Source of the DNA: Rhizobium sp. L43
GTDB taxonomy: Bacteria > Pseudomonadota > Alphaproteobacteria > Rhizobiales > Rhizobiaceae
Assembly: GCF_002531725.1 (NCBI RefSeq)
Contig: NZ_NWSQ01000013.1
Location: 1-64,000 of the forward strand
Reading direction: 5' to 3'
Length of the DNA: 64,000 bases
The notes under the pieces were generated by a model. That model was not told where the DNA came from, made no database searches, and saw nothing but the letters and a program-made list of their open reading frames with translations. The position numbers were made by a program, and so were the translations under genes. Below, piece after piece: positions 26,922-34,976 of the stretch (position 1 is its first letter; each line of letters begins with the position of its first letter).

Positions 26922-28928
26922 ATGTCTGACGCTATTTCCCTGACATTTCCCGATGGTTCCGTGCGCAGCTTTCAGGCTGGCGCGACCGGCAGGGATGTCG
27001 CCGAATCCATTTCCAAGTCGCTCGCCAAGAGCGCGGTCGCCATTGCGCTTGACGGCGCCGTGCAGGACCTTTCCGATCCCGTCACCGATGGGAAGATCGA
27101 GATCATCACCCGCAAGGACGGCCGTGCACTGGAACTCATCCGCCATGACGCCGCGCACGTCATGGCCGAAGCGGTGCAGGAGCTCTGGCCCGGCACGCAG
27201 GTGACGATCGGCCCGGTCATCGAAAACGGCTTCTATTACGACTTCGCCAAGAACGAGCCCTTCACGCCCGACGATCTGCCGAAGATCGAAAAGAAGATGA
27301 AGGAGATCATCGCCCGCAATGCGCCTTTCACCAAGCAGGTGTGGTCGCGCGAGAAGGCCAAGGAGGTTTTTGCAGCCAAGGGCGAGCAGTACAAGGTCGA
27401 GCTCGTCGATGCGATTCCCGAAGGGCAGGATCTAAAGATCTACAATCAGGGCGATTGGTTCGATCTCTGCCGCGGCCCGCATATGGCCTCCACCGGCCAG
27501 ATCGGTACGGCCTTCAAGTTGATGAAGGTTGCCGGCGCCTATTGGCGCGGCGACAGCAACAACGCCATGCTCTCGCGCATTTACGGCACGGCATGGGCTG
27601 ATCAAGCTGATCTCGACAACTATCTGCATATGCTGGCCGAAGCGGAAAAGCGCGACCATCGCAAGCTCGGCCGCGAAATGGACCTGTTCCATTTCCAGGA
27701 AGAAGGCCCCGGTGTCGTCTTCTGGCACGGCAAGGGCTGGCGCATCTTCCAGACGCTCGTTGCCTATATGCGCCGCCGGCTTGCCGTCGACTATGAAGAA
27801 GTCAACGCGCCGCAGGTGCTCGACACCTCGCTCTGGGAGACCTCGGGTCACTGGGGCTGGTATCAGGAAAACATGTTCGCCGTGAAATCGGCGCATGCGA
27901 TGACGCATCCCGACGACAAGGAAGCGGATAATCGCGTCTTCGCGCTGAAGCCGATGAATTGCCCGGGCCACGTGCAGATCTTCAAGCATGGCCTGAAATC
28001 CTATCGCGAACTGCCGATCCGCCTTGCCGAATTCGGCCTGGTGCATCGCTACGAGCCTTCAGGCGCGCTGCATGGCCTGATGCGCGTGCGCGGCTTCACG
28101 CAGGACGACGCGCACATCTTCTGCACGGACGAACAGATGGCCGCCGAGTGCCTGAAGATCAACGACCTGATCCTGTCGGTCTATGAAGACTTCGGTTTCA
28201 AGGAAATCGTCGTCAAGCTTTCCACTCGTCCGGAAAAGCGTGTCGGCTCCGACGCGCTCTGGGATCGGGCGGAAGCCGTCATGACCGACGTGCTGAAGAC
28301 GATCGAGGCGCAATCCGAGGGCCGCATCAAGACCGGCATCCTGCCGGGCGAGGGCGCCTTCTACGGGCCGAAGTTCGAATATACGCTGAAGGATGCGATC
28401 GGCCGCGAATGGCAGTGCGGGACGACGCAGGTCGACTTCAACCTGCCGGAACGTTTCGGCGCCTTCTACATCGACAGCAACTCCGAAAAGACGCAGCCGG
28501 TGATGATCCACCGGGCCATCTGCGGCTCGATGGAGCGCTTCCTCGGTATTCTGATCGAGAACTTCGCCGGCCACATGCCGCTCTGGGTATCGCCGCTGCA
28601 GATCGTGGTAGCAACGATCACCTCGGAAGCCGACGCCTACGGGCTTGAGGTGGCCGAAGCGCTGCGCGAAGCCGGTCTCAACGTCGAGACCGATTTCCGC
28701 AACGAGAAGATCAACTACAAGGTCCGCGAACACTCGGTCACCAAGGTTCCCGTCATCATCGTCTGCGGCAGGAAGGAGGCCGAGGAGCGCACGGTCAACA
28801 TCCGGCGCCTCGGAAGCCAGGACCAGGTTTCGATGGGGCTCGACGCCGCGGTCGAGAGCCTGACCCTCGAGGCGACCCCTCCCGACATCCGCCGCAAGGC
28901 TGAAGCAAAGAAAGCCAAGGCGGCCTGA
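26922..28928 (+). CDS. thrS: Threonyl-tRNA synthetase
   Basis: A 668-residue class II synthetase charging tRNA-Thr. The order is TGS domain (1-60, ISLTFPDGSVRSF), editing domain with HDAAHVMAEAVQELWP and the YYDFAKNEPF segment, catalytic core with class II motifs (NCPGHVQIFK; MRVRGFTQDDAHIFC; HRAICGSMERFLGILIEN), and anticodon-binding domain (ATITSEADAYGLEVAEALREAG to the end). The start follows AAGGAGAAATTTCA. Its leader is 120 bp; no T-box or operator hairpin is evident. Confidence 0.97.
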   Translation: MSDAISLTFPDGSVRSFQAGATGRDVAESISKSLAKSAVAIALDGAVQDLSDPVTDGKIEIITRKDGRALELIRHDAAHVMAEAVQELWPGTQVTIGPVIENGFYYDFAKNEPFTPDDLPKIEKKMKEIIARNAPFTKQVWSREKAKEVFAAKGEQYKVELVDAIPEGQDLKIYNQGDWFDLCRGPHMASTGQIGTAFKLMKVAGAYWRGDSNNAMLSRIYGTAWADQADLDNYLHMLAEAEKRDHRKLGREMDLFHFQEEGPGVVFWHGKGWRIFQTLVAYMRRRLAVDYEEVNAPQVLDTSLWETSGHWGWYQENMFAVKSAHAMTHPDDKEADNRVFALKPMNCPGHVQIFKHGLKSYRELPIRLAEFGLVHRYEPSGALHGLMRVRGFTQDDAHIFCTDEQMAAECLKINDLILSVYEDFGFKEIVVKLSTRPEKRVGSDALWDRAEAVMTDVLKTIEAQSEGRIKTGILPGEGAFYGPKFEYTLKDAIGREWQCGTTQVDFNLPERFGAFYIDSNSEKTQPVMIHRAICGSMERFLGILIENFAGHMPLWVSPLQIVVATITSEADAYGLEVAEALREAGLNVETDFRNEKINYKVREHSVTKVPVIIVCGRKEAEERTVNIRRLGSQDQVSMGLDAAVESLTLEATPPDIRRKAEAKKAKAA

Positions 28929-28940
28929 AACCGCCCGGCT

Positions 28941-28968
28941 CCGACAGCGCCGGCTTCGGCGCTGTCGG
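28941..28968 (+). terminator. Strong hairpin after thrS
   Basis: CCGACAGCGCC/GGCGCTGTCGG gives an 11-bp perfect stem with a 6-nt loop 12 bp after the stop codon. No U-tract follows, so it is either a stabilising 3' hairpin or an imperfect terminator. Confidence 0.6.
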
Positions 28969-29127
28969 AAATCCAATCTACAATCACAATGTCGTTGTGA
29001 CGACGGGTACTGGTCATCCCGAGCGGCGTTGAAGGGTTCCCGTTCTGCGTCGTCAGGGGCTTTCCAGCCGTCTTCTCAGTGACGGCGAAGCGCACTTCTC
29101 CAAATAAACCGAACCGCTTACTCTAAA

Positions 29128-30228
29128 TCAATCGAGGCTGGTGTCGTCGCCGCCCTGTGGCGCGAGCTGTTCGTAGGAAGGAAGCGGCGCCACCGGCGCC
29201 GGCTGAACGCCCGGTGGCGGCGGGGTGCCCACCGGCACCTGCTGCACCGTGCGGGCCGCGTCGTTCACCGGCGGCTGCGGCTGCTGGTCCTTCATCAGAA
29301 CCTCGACATCGGTGTTCCTGCCGGCGACGACGGTGAAATCGCGCTGGTAGATCTTGTCCTTGTTGCGGGCGACGGCGGAATATCCGCCTTCGGCAAGAAC
29401 CATGGTCGGGAAGGCGCTGACGCTTTCGCCGACGCTGTCGCCGGCCGCCGTCAGGATCGACCATGCCGTATCGGCGATCGCCTCGCCACCGGCATCGGAG
29501 ACCAGCTTGAAGGTGACCTGGGCGGCGCGATGCTGGATCGTCGCCTCGGTCAGCTTGCCGGCTTCGACCTGGATGTCGGCGCGGATGACGGCGTTGACGC
29601 TGCCATATTCGGAAACGATGTGATAGGTGCCGGCATTGAGGCGGACGACGGTGTTCGGCGAGACATCGGCCACGACGAGGCCGCGCTCGCCGTCGTCGCG
29701 CACCTCCGAGGAATAGATCGAGAAGCTCAACTGGTCGGGGCGGATGCGGGCATCGGTGCCGGAGACGGCATTGAGCAGCAGGCCGCCGGCATCGAGCACC
29801 ATCACCTGTTTGCCGACTTCGCCATCAGCGGGCACGGTCAGTTTCTTGGTGACGCCGGCGCGGCCGAAGGAGACATTGACGAAATAATCGCCGGGAGCGA
29901 GCTGGAAGGCGGCGGTTCCGCCCTTGGCGCTGGCGATCAGCGGCAGCTTGCCGTCGGTTCCGGCGATCGGGCTGAAGACGTACCAGGAGAGGCCTTCCTC
30001 GACCGGTGTGCCGTCCGCGGTCAGCTTGGCTTCCAGCGGGACATCACGCAGCTTGACCCCTTCGGGCGCCGCGCCGGGCGCGATGAAAGCATTCAGCTTG
30101 GGCATCTTCGACGTTGAGTCGAGCTGTTTGAATTCCTTGAAGGCATCCTGAGCGCCGGCGCCAAAGGGCGTCAGTATCATCAGGACAATGGCAAGGCCGA
30201 TGCGTCCAAAGGGCGAAATGCCAAACAT
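29128..30228 (-). CDS. Exported beta-rich protein of unknown function
   Basis: A protein of about 366 residues with a signal peptide (GRIGLAIVLMILTPFGAGAQ). The body contains several repeated beta-sandwich-like segments (PLEAKLTADGTPVEEGLSWYVF; LNAGTYHIVSEYG; ILTAAGDSVGES) reminiscent of carboxypeptidase-regulatory-like modules. The C-terminal tail is Pro/Gln-rich (PPPPGVQPAPVAPLP). I recognise no named family; periplasmic or surface location is inferred. The frame is open to a GTG at 30270; neither start has a strong SD, and ATG 30228 gives a cleaner signal peptide. Confidence 0.72.
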   Translation of the reverse strand: MFGISPFGRIGLAIVLMILTPFGAGAQDAFKEFKQLDSTSKMPKLNAFIAPGAAPEGVKLRDVPLEAKLTADGTPVEEGLSWYVFSPIAGTDGKLPLIASAKGGTAAFQLAPGDYFVNVSFGRAGVTKKLTVPADGEVGKQVMVLDAGGLLLNAVSGTDARIRPDQLSFSIYSSEVRDDGERGLVVADVSPNTVVRLNAGTYHIVSEYGSVNAVIRADIQVEAGKLTEATIQHRAAQVTFKLVSDAGGEAIADTAWSILTAAGDSVGESVSAFPTMVLAEGGYSAVARNKDKIYQRDFTVVAGRNTDVEVLMKDQQPQPPVNDAARTVQQVPVGTPPPPGVQPAPVAPLPSYEQLAPQGGDDTSLD

Positions 30229-30341
30229 CTGTTTCGTGAACCGATTGACTTCTGAAATCGCAAAGGCCACTTCAAGACCAACGCGATGGCAAATTCAAGA
30301 CCCAGCCTTTGCAGCAGCCTAAAAATGAGAGTTTCTCCCGC

Positions 30342-30926
30342 ATGAAATCCGATATCAAGCTGATCGACTACCTTGCCGTGCGCCGCTCCATCCCCGCTTT
30401 CCAGATGTGCGAACCAGGCCCCGAGAGGGCTGAGATCGAGGAAATTTTGCGGCTTGCCTCGCGTGTCCCCGATCACGGCAAGATCGCGCCATGGCGCTTC
30501 ATCGTCTATCGCGGACAGCACCGCGCCCATCTCGGCGAGGCGCTTCTGACGTTGGCGCTTGAGGCAAAGCCCGAGCTTTCCGAGGAAATGATCGAGGTCG
30601 AGCGCGCCCGTTTCACCCGCGCGCCCGTGGTTGTCGCCGTCGTCAGCAAGGCGGGGCCGCATATCAAGATCCCGGAATGGGAGCAGCTGATGTCGGCCGG
30701 CGCGCTCTGCCTCAACGTCATCCTCGCCGCCAATGCCAGCGGTTATGTCGCCAACTGGCTGACCGAGTGGTTCGCCTATGACGAACGCGCCTATCCGCTG
30801 CTCGGTGTCGGGCCGGATGAAAAGGTGGCGGGTTTCATTCATATCGGCTCGACGACATTTCCGGCGATCGAGCGGCCGCGGCCGGAGCTTGCCGACACCG
30901 TGACCTGGGTCGGCGGAGAGGACTGA
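30342..30926 (+). CDS. Nitroreductase-family FMN oxidoreductase
   Basis: A 194-residue protein of the nitroreductase fold. The FMN phosphate and ring contacts are in VRRSIPAFQ near the N-terminus, the conserved RLASRVPDHGKIAPWRFIV follows, and the later SAGALCLNVILAANASGYVANWLT is the dimer/FMN helix. It resembles YdjA-type nitroreductases, which use NAD(P)H; the natural substrate is unknown. The stop overlaps the start of the flavin reductase gene by one base (TGATG), so the two are translationally coupled and may cooperate. Confidence 0.87.
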   Translation: MKSDIKLIDYLAVRRSIPAFQMCEPGPERAEIEEILRLASRVPDHGKIAPWRFIVYRGQHRAHLGEALLTLALEAKPELSEEMIEVERARFTRAPVVVAVVSKAGPHIKIPEWEQLMSAGALCLNVILAANASGYVANWLTEWFAYDERAYPLLGVGPDEKVAGFIHIGSTTFPAIERPRPELADTVTWVGGED

Positions 30927-31537
30927 TGTTCTACACCACCGACAGCAATCGGCACGGGCTCGCGCATGACCCCTTCAAGGCGATCGTATCGCCGCGTCCG
31001 ATTGGCTGGATCGGCAGCAAGGGCAGGGACGGTTCGATCAATCTGGCGCCCTATTCCTTCTTCAATGCCGTTTCCGATCGGCCGAAGCTGGTGATGTTTT
31101 CCTCCAGCGGTCGCAAGGACAGCCAGCGCAATGCGGCCGAAACCGGCGTCTTCACCTGCAGTTTCGTCAGCCGCAATCTCGCCGAGAAGATGAACCTTTC
31201 CTCGGCGGCGCTGCCCTATGGCGACAGTGAATTCGACTTCGCCGGCCTGACTCCGAAACAGGCCGAACTGATCGACGCGCCCTATGTCGGCGAGGCTTTC
31301 GCGGTGCTCGAATGCAAGGTCACCGAGATCATCGAGCCGAAGACGCTGTCGGGCGAACCGTCCGAAAACGTCTTCGTCTTCGGCGAAGTGGTCGGCATCC
31401 GCATCGACGAGGCGATCGTCAGGGACGGCCGCCTCGACATGTCGCTCGCCCGGCCGGTCGCGCGTCTCGGCTATATGGACTACAGCGAAGCCAGCGAGGT
31501 CTTCGAGATGTTTCGGCCGAAGTCGCAGCAAGGCTGA
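30926..31537 (+). CDS. Flavin reductase-like FMN-binding protein
   Basis: A 203-residue protein of the flavin reductase-like (DIM6/NTAB) family. Markers are SPRPIGWIGSKGRDGSINLAPYS at about 20-45, the NAVSDRPKLVMFSSS flavin-contacting strand, and KDSQRNAAETGVFTCSFV. It would bind FMN and either reduce it or use it as a prosthetic group. Its start lies within the stop of the nitroreductase gene. The partnership of the two flavoenzymes is inferred from this overlap. Confidence 0.87.
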   Translation: MFYTTDSNRHGLAHDPFKAIVSPRPIGWIGSKGRDGSINLAPYSFFNAVSDRPKLVMFSSSGRKDSQRNAAETGVFTCSFVSRNLAEKMNLSSAALPYGDSEFDFAGLTPKQAELIDAPYVGEAFAVLECKVTEIIEPKTLSGEPSENVFVFGEVVGIRIDEAIVRDGRLDMSLARPVARLGYMDYSEASEVFEMFRPKSQQG

Positions 31538-31660
31538 GGCGAACGAGCAAGGCGCACAAAGGCTTAAGAAACATGGTGAACCAATCTTAAACCTTTTGCC
31601 GCTACCGTCGCAGCATTGAATGAAACGCGAGGGAATCGCGTTCAAGTGCTGGGGCGTCGC

Positions 31661-32788
31661 GTGATCGTAGAAGCTTTCCTTCGTTGGATCGAAACCGCCA
31701 AGACCGGTGACCGGGCCCGGGCCGCAAATGCACTCGGGCGAGCTTATCTGCAATCCGAGATGACGGCGGCCGAGCGGGCGGCGGCCGAGATGGCGATGAC
31801 CTTCCTGCTCGACGATCCGTCGCCGCGCGTGCGGCTGGCGCTGGCCGAGGCGATCGCCTGGTCACCGGATGCGCCGCGCAGCCTGATCCTTTCGCTTGCC
31901 GAAGACCAGCCCGAAGTCGCCTGCCACGCGGTGACCTGTTCGCCGCTTTTGAGTGATGCCGATCTCGTCGACCTTGCCGCCCGCGGCAACGGTGCCACCC
32001 GCATGCTGATCGCGGCGAGGGCGCATGTGACGCGCCCTGTCTCCGCCGCCCTTGCGGAGGTTGGCGACGAAGAGGAACTGCTCTGCCTGCTCGAGAATGA
32101 CGGTGCGGTGATCTCCAGCCTATCTCTCAAACGCATCGCCGAACGGCTCGGTGACTGCTGCGATATTCGCAACCTGCTTCTCGACCGCAGCGATCTTCCC
32201 GCCGACGCCCGCCAGCTGCTGACCCAGCATGTCAGCAATGCGCTGATCGGCCTGCCGCTGGCACAGGCGGCGATCGGCCTGCAGCGGCTCCAGCGCATCA
32301 GCCGCGAGGCGACCGAGGCTGCGATCGTCTCGATTGCCGGCGACATTGCGCCGCGTGAAATACCCGACCTCGTCGAGCATCTGCGCCTCAACGGCCGGCT
32401 GACGCCATCTTTCCTGATGCACGCGCTTTGCGCCGGCAAGGTGGGTTTCTTCGCCGGCGCGATCGTCGATCTGACGGCGTGCAGCGACCGCCGGGTGCGT
32501 TCCATCCTGGCAACCGGGCGCATGCATGCGGTGCGCGCGCTCTACGAATCCGCCGGCCTGCCGAGGGACATCAGCGTCATCTTCGTCGAGGCGACGATGC
32601 TGTGGCGTGACGCTGCCAGAAAAGCACCGGGCAGCATGACCGGCACTATCTGTAGCCGTCTTCTCGATAAATTTCGCCGTCACGAGGCGCATGGCTCCGT
32701 CGGCGAGCTGCTCGACATGGTGGAAAAACTTGGTGTCGCCGAACAGCGGCAATCGGCCCGCGTCTATGCGGCTCTTGCGGCCGCCTAG
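31661..32788 (+). CDS. DUF2336 domain protein
   Basis: A 375-residue soluble, largely helical protein of the alphaproteobacterial DUF2336 family. It has HEAT-like repeats in the first half (MTFLLDDPSPRVRLALAEAIAWSPDAP, LSDADLVDLAARGNGATRMLIAARAHV) and a conserved C-terminal region (LTPSFLMHALCAGKVGFFAGAI). Its function is unknown. GTG 31661 with upstream GGGGCG gives the usual MIVEAFLRW beginning; TTG 31616 is an alternative. The IS remnant at the island edge begins only about 3 bp after its stop codon, so the gene is intact but at the island boundary. Confidence 0.82.
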   Translation: MIVEAFLRWIETAKTGDRARAANALGRAYLQSEMTAAERAAAEMAMTFLLDDPSPRVRLALAEAIAWSPDAPRSLILSLAEDQPEVACHAVTCSPLLSDADLVDLAARGNGATRMLIAARAHVTRPVSAALAEVGDEEELLCLLENDGAVISSLSLKRIAERLGDCCDIRNLLLDRSDLPADARQLLTQHVSNALIGLPLAQAAIGLQRLQRISREATEAAIVSIAGDIAPREIPDLVEHLRLNGRLTPSFLMHALCAGKVGFFAGAIVDLTACSDRRVRSILATGRMHAVRALYESAGLPRDISVIFVEATMLWRDAARKAPGSMTGTICSRLLDKFRRHEAHGSVGELLDMVEKLGVAEQRQSARVYAALAAA

Positions 32789-32790
32789 GC

Positions 32791-33078
32791 CGTAGTGACG
32801 ATTTAACTGTTTGGGCCAAATAGCGGTAGCGGCGAGTTTAACGAAGCCCATGAAGTTTGCGAGCAGCTTGTCGTATCGGGTTGCGACGCGTCTGAACTGC
32901 TTGAGTTTGTTGAAGAAGCGTTCGATACGGTTTCGCTCCTTATAGAGATCGGCGTCGTAAGGGCGCTGGAGCTTGCGGTTGCTTTTCGGCGGGATGACGA
33001 CGTCAGCACCGGTTTCAGTGATTTTGTCGCACAGATGATCGGCATCATAGCCTTTGTCGGCAATCGTAGCCATGTCCT
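32791..33078 (-). pseudogene. IS5-family transposase, 3' remnant (left edge)
   Basis: Encodes only the C-terminal 85 residues of an IS5-group DDE transposase: ADKGYDADHLCDKI, VIPPKSNRKLQRPYD, and ERNRIERFFNKLKQFRRVAT, followed by RYDKLLANFMGFVKLA. The catalytic Glu region is present, but the first two thirds are gone. The usual stop after the WLK-type end is changed (CAG at 32807-32809 instead of the TAG seen in the right copy), so the frame runs on antisense through the DUF2336 gene. It is non-functional. Confidence 0.85.
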
Positions 33079-33079
33079 G

Positions 33080-33655
33080 CTGAGTATGCGACGGGCGACT
33101 GCCACCGGTCTCGATCGCGTCAAAACTCGCGAGTGGAATAGTCGCGATCTGCTGGGGGTCTGGCGAGCCGCCTGGGCGGACGCCTTCAATCATGCCCTGG
33201 AACGAGACGGGAAACGGGTGCGAATCGACCATCGCACCCTTGAGGCGCAGAGGGAGCGAGCAAGGGAGGCAGGCGATCTGGTTGGCTCCATGATGCTGGA
33301 CCGGCGGCCGGAAATCCACGTCGGGACGCGGGCACGTCAAATCCTTTACAACGGCCGCGTTCCGGTCAGCCGGACGCGCGAGACCGAACCGTTCCGGGTC
33401 ACGGTCGCTAATGCACCGCCACGCCGGCGCCGGCGCGACTACCCCCAGGACCGAGGCGCGCGGCTGCTATGGATGGAAAGCATCATCGCTCGCAACAGCC
33501 ACGACTTGAAGCGCAGCCTCATCGATATCGAGCGAAAGCTTGATCGGTTCAATCGCCGACTGGACTACAAGGTAAGGCGCGAAGCTCTGGAGCGAGCGCG
33601 TTACCCGCAGCATCGGAAGTCGACCTCCCGGTCGGAGAAACGTTGCGATGGATAG
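33080..33655 (+). pseudogene. MobA/MobL-type relaxase, 3' remnant
   Basis: About 190 residues resembling the end of a conjugative relaxase of the MobA/MobL (TraA-like) family. Matching text is TREWNSRDLLGVWRAAWADAFNHALERDG, then RVRIDHRTLEAQ and MMLDRRPEIHVGTRARQI, followed by a helical Arg-rich tail. The N-terminal catalytic domain with its Tyr and His triad is absent, and the sequence abuts the IS remnant, so it cannot nick DNA. The open frame could start at 33035 or later, but no sensible start is visible. Family assignment is from recalled motif patterns and not from a search. Confidence 0.65.
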
Positions 33656-33854
33656 CTACCGACGGGAGGATGCCGATCGTCGAGCGCAACAAGCTCGTCG
33701 CCGTGTAGCGCAGATCCGAGAACTCTTGAAGCTGTTGACTTGGGCAGCGACAGGCAAGCGGCGCGAGCGCGAGAGAACGTTGGTTCGAGCACGCGAGGTC
33801 GCGGCTTGGACAGGTGCGGCCACTGGGGATCGCGCCAGGATAAGATTTCACTAA
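33648..33854 (+). CDS. Small basic protein following the relaxase remnant (possible mobilisation accessory or Mob tail)
   Basis: A 68-residue frame rich in Arg (RRAQQARRRVAQIRELLKLLTWAATGKRRERER), whose ATG overlaps the stop of the relaxase remnant in another frame (ATGGATAG). The helical, positively charged sequence reads like the C-terminal tail of MobA-type proteins displaced by a frameshift, or a separate small accessory gene. I cannot decide between these. No ribosome-binding site stands out beyond GAGAAACG. Confidence 0.4.
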   Translation: MDSYRREDADRRAQQARRRVAQIRELLKLLTWAATGKRRERERTLVRAREVAAWTGAATGDRARIRFH

Positions 33855-34021
33855 CAAAGCGATTCTTTGAATAAGATATATAGTGGCCGATCAACAATAA
33901 AAGCACTAACTCTAGGTAGTGCGCAAGGCATCGATTGGAAAATAGATCTGGTTGAAATAATACTTGCCTACACGATTAATGATTGATTAATTATGTATGC
34001 AAAGTGGTAGAGGGGTCTGCC

Positions 34022-34957
34022 GTGTTACATAAGGTTGGGGTAAACGGCCGAAAGGCCGTAACGATTTCGTGCGTTTTAATCCTTGCGTTGCTGAATGGCG
34101 GTTGCTCTCCTTCGTTTGAAGGTGAGCCACGACGCGTATATTCCATCGACGAAGACATACAATATGTAAAGAAAACCTTTGGTCGTCCTAATTTTACCGC
34201 ATACGTGGCTATGGCGACCGATGAGAGAAAGGTCTACAGAAATGAATACGTTCTGGGACAAATGGCTGCGATCAATGCTAACTACGGAAAATTCGAGGCC
34301 GGCCTCACGCGGGAGATGCAGAGTGTAAGCTTCGCATCAACGGTGTCCAATATCGCTTTGACAACTGTGGCGTCGCAGGTGACGCCTGTTGGGACGAAGG
34401 ACATATTGACGGCGACGGCTGCTGGATTAACCGGCGTCAAGGCTGCCTACGACAAGGACGTCCTCCTTGGGCGAACCATACAGATCATCCAGCATCAGAT
34501 GCAGGCGAGCCGTGACCGGGTTGGTACCAGGATTTTGAAGAATCTTGGCCGCTCAACCGATGAATATCCCCTGATGATGGCCTGGATGGACCTGCAGGAC
34601 TATTACCGCGCGGGCACGGTGACGAACGGGTTGGTGGAGGCTGAGCAGGCGATCAGCGTTGTTGCGGCCGATGCCGCGGAAACACGCGCATATACTGTCA
34701 TCGAAGGATTGTCGACGACGGATTCCACGTCGGTTGCCTTCTTCAACTTCATCTATGCAGGCAATACAACCGGGCCGCCGGACCTGAAGCGTAAGAAGTA
34801 CCTCGACGCTTTGCTCTCCGGTGGTAGGCACGATTCCTATTTCTACTTCACCGACAAGAACCAGAAGTACGACGGCGTGCGGAAGACGCTGATTGGGTGC
34901 ATGTCGTCCTATGGTGGCAACGCGCCGTGCAAACCCGGCTCCGTTGCGGTTCCGTGA
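34022..34957 (+). CDS. Island cargo 1: probable lipoprotein of unknown family
   Basis: A 311-residue protein with a lipoprotein-like signal: basic start, hydrophobic VTISCVLILALL, then NGGC as a slightly atypical lipobox (Asn at -3). The mature part is mostly helical and has no domain I recognise. Conserved-looking stretches are MAAINANYGKFEAGLT, TAAGLTGVKAAYDKD and YPLMMAWMDLQDYYRAGTV. The tail has two Cys (GCMSSYGGNAPC) that could pair. GTG 34022 is chosen because GAGGGG lies eight bases upstream; upstream in-frame codons lack support. The downstream hydrolase starts 19 bp later. Codon use (ATA, TTA, AGT, AAT) differs from chromosomal neighbours, which supports transfer. Confidence 0.8.
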   Translation: MLHKVGVNGRKAVTISCVLILALLNGGCSPSFEGEPRRVYSIDEDIQYVKKTFGRPNFTAYVAMATDERKVYRNEYVLGQMAAINANYGKFEAGLTREMQSVSFASTVSNIALTTVASQVTPVGTKDILTATAAGLTGVKAAYDKDVLLGRTIQIIQHQMQASRDRVGTRILKNLGRSTDEYPLMMAWMDLQDYYRAGTVTNGLVEAEQAISVVAADAAETRAYTVIEGLSTTDSTSVAFFNFIYAGNTTGPPDLKRKKYLDALLSGGRHDSYFYFTDKNQKYDGVRKTLIGCMSSYGGNAPCKPGSVAVP

Positions 34958-34976
34958 TTCAAAGAAGGGGGAAGAG

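Noticed and set aside
32120..33340. 406-codon minus-strand frame
   Set aside because: Chimeric: only 32807-33078 is transposase; the rest is antisense to the DUF2336 gene and the relaxase remnant, joined because the IS stop codon was lost.
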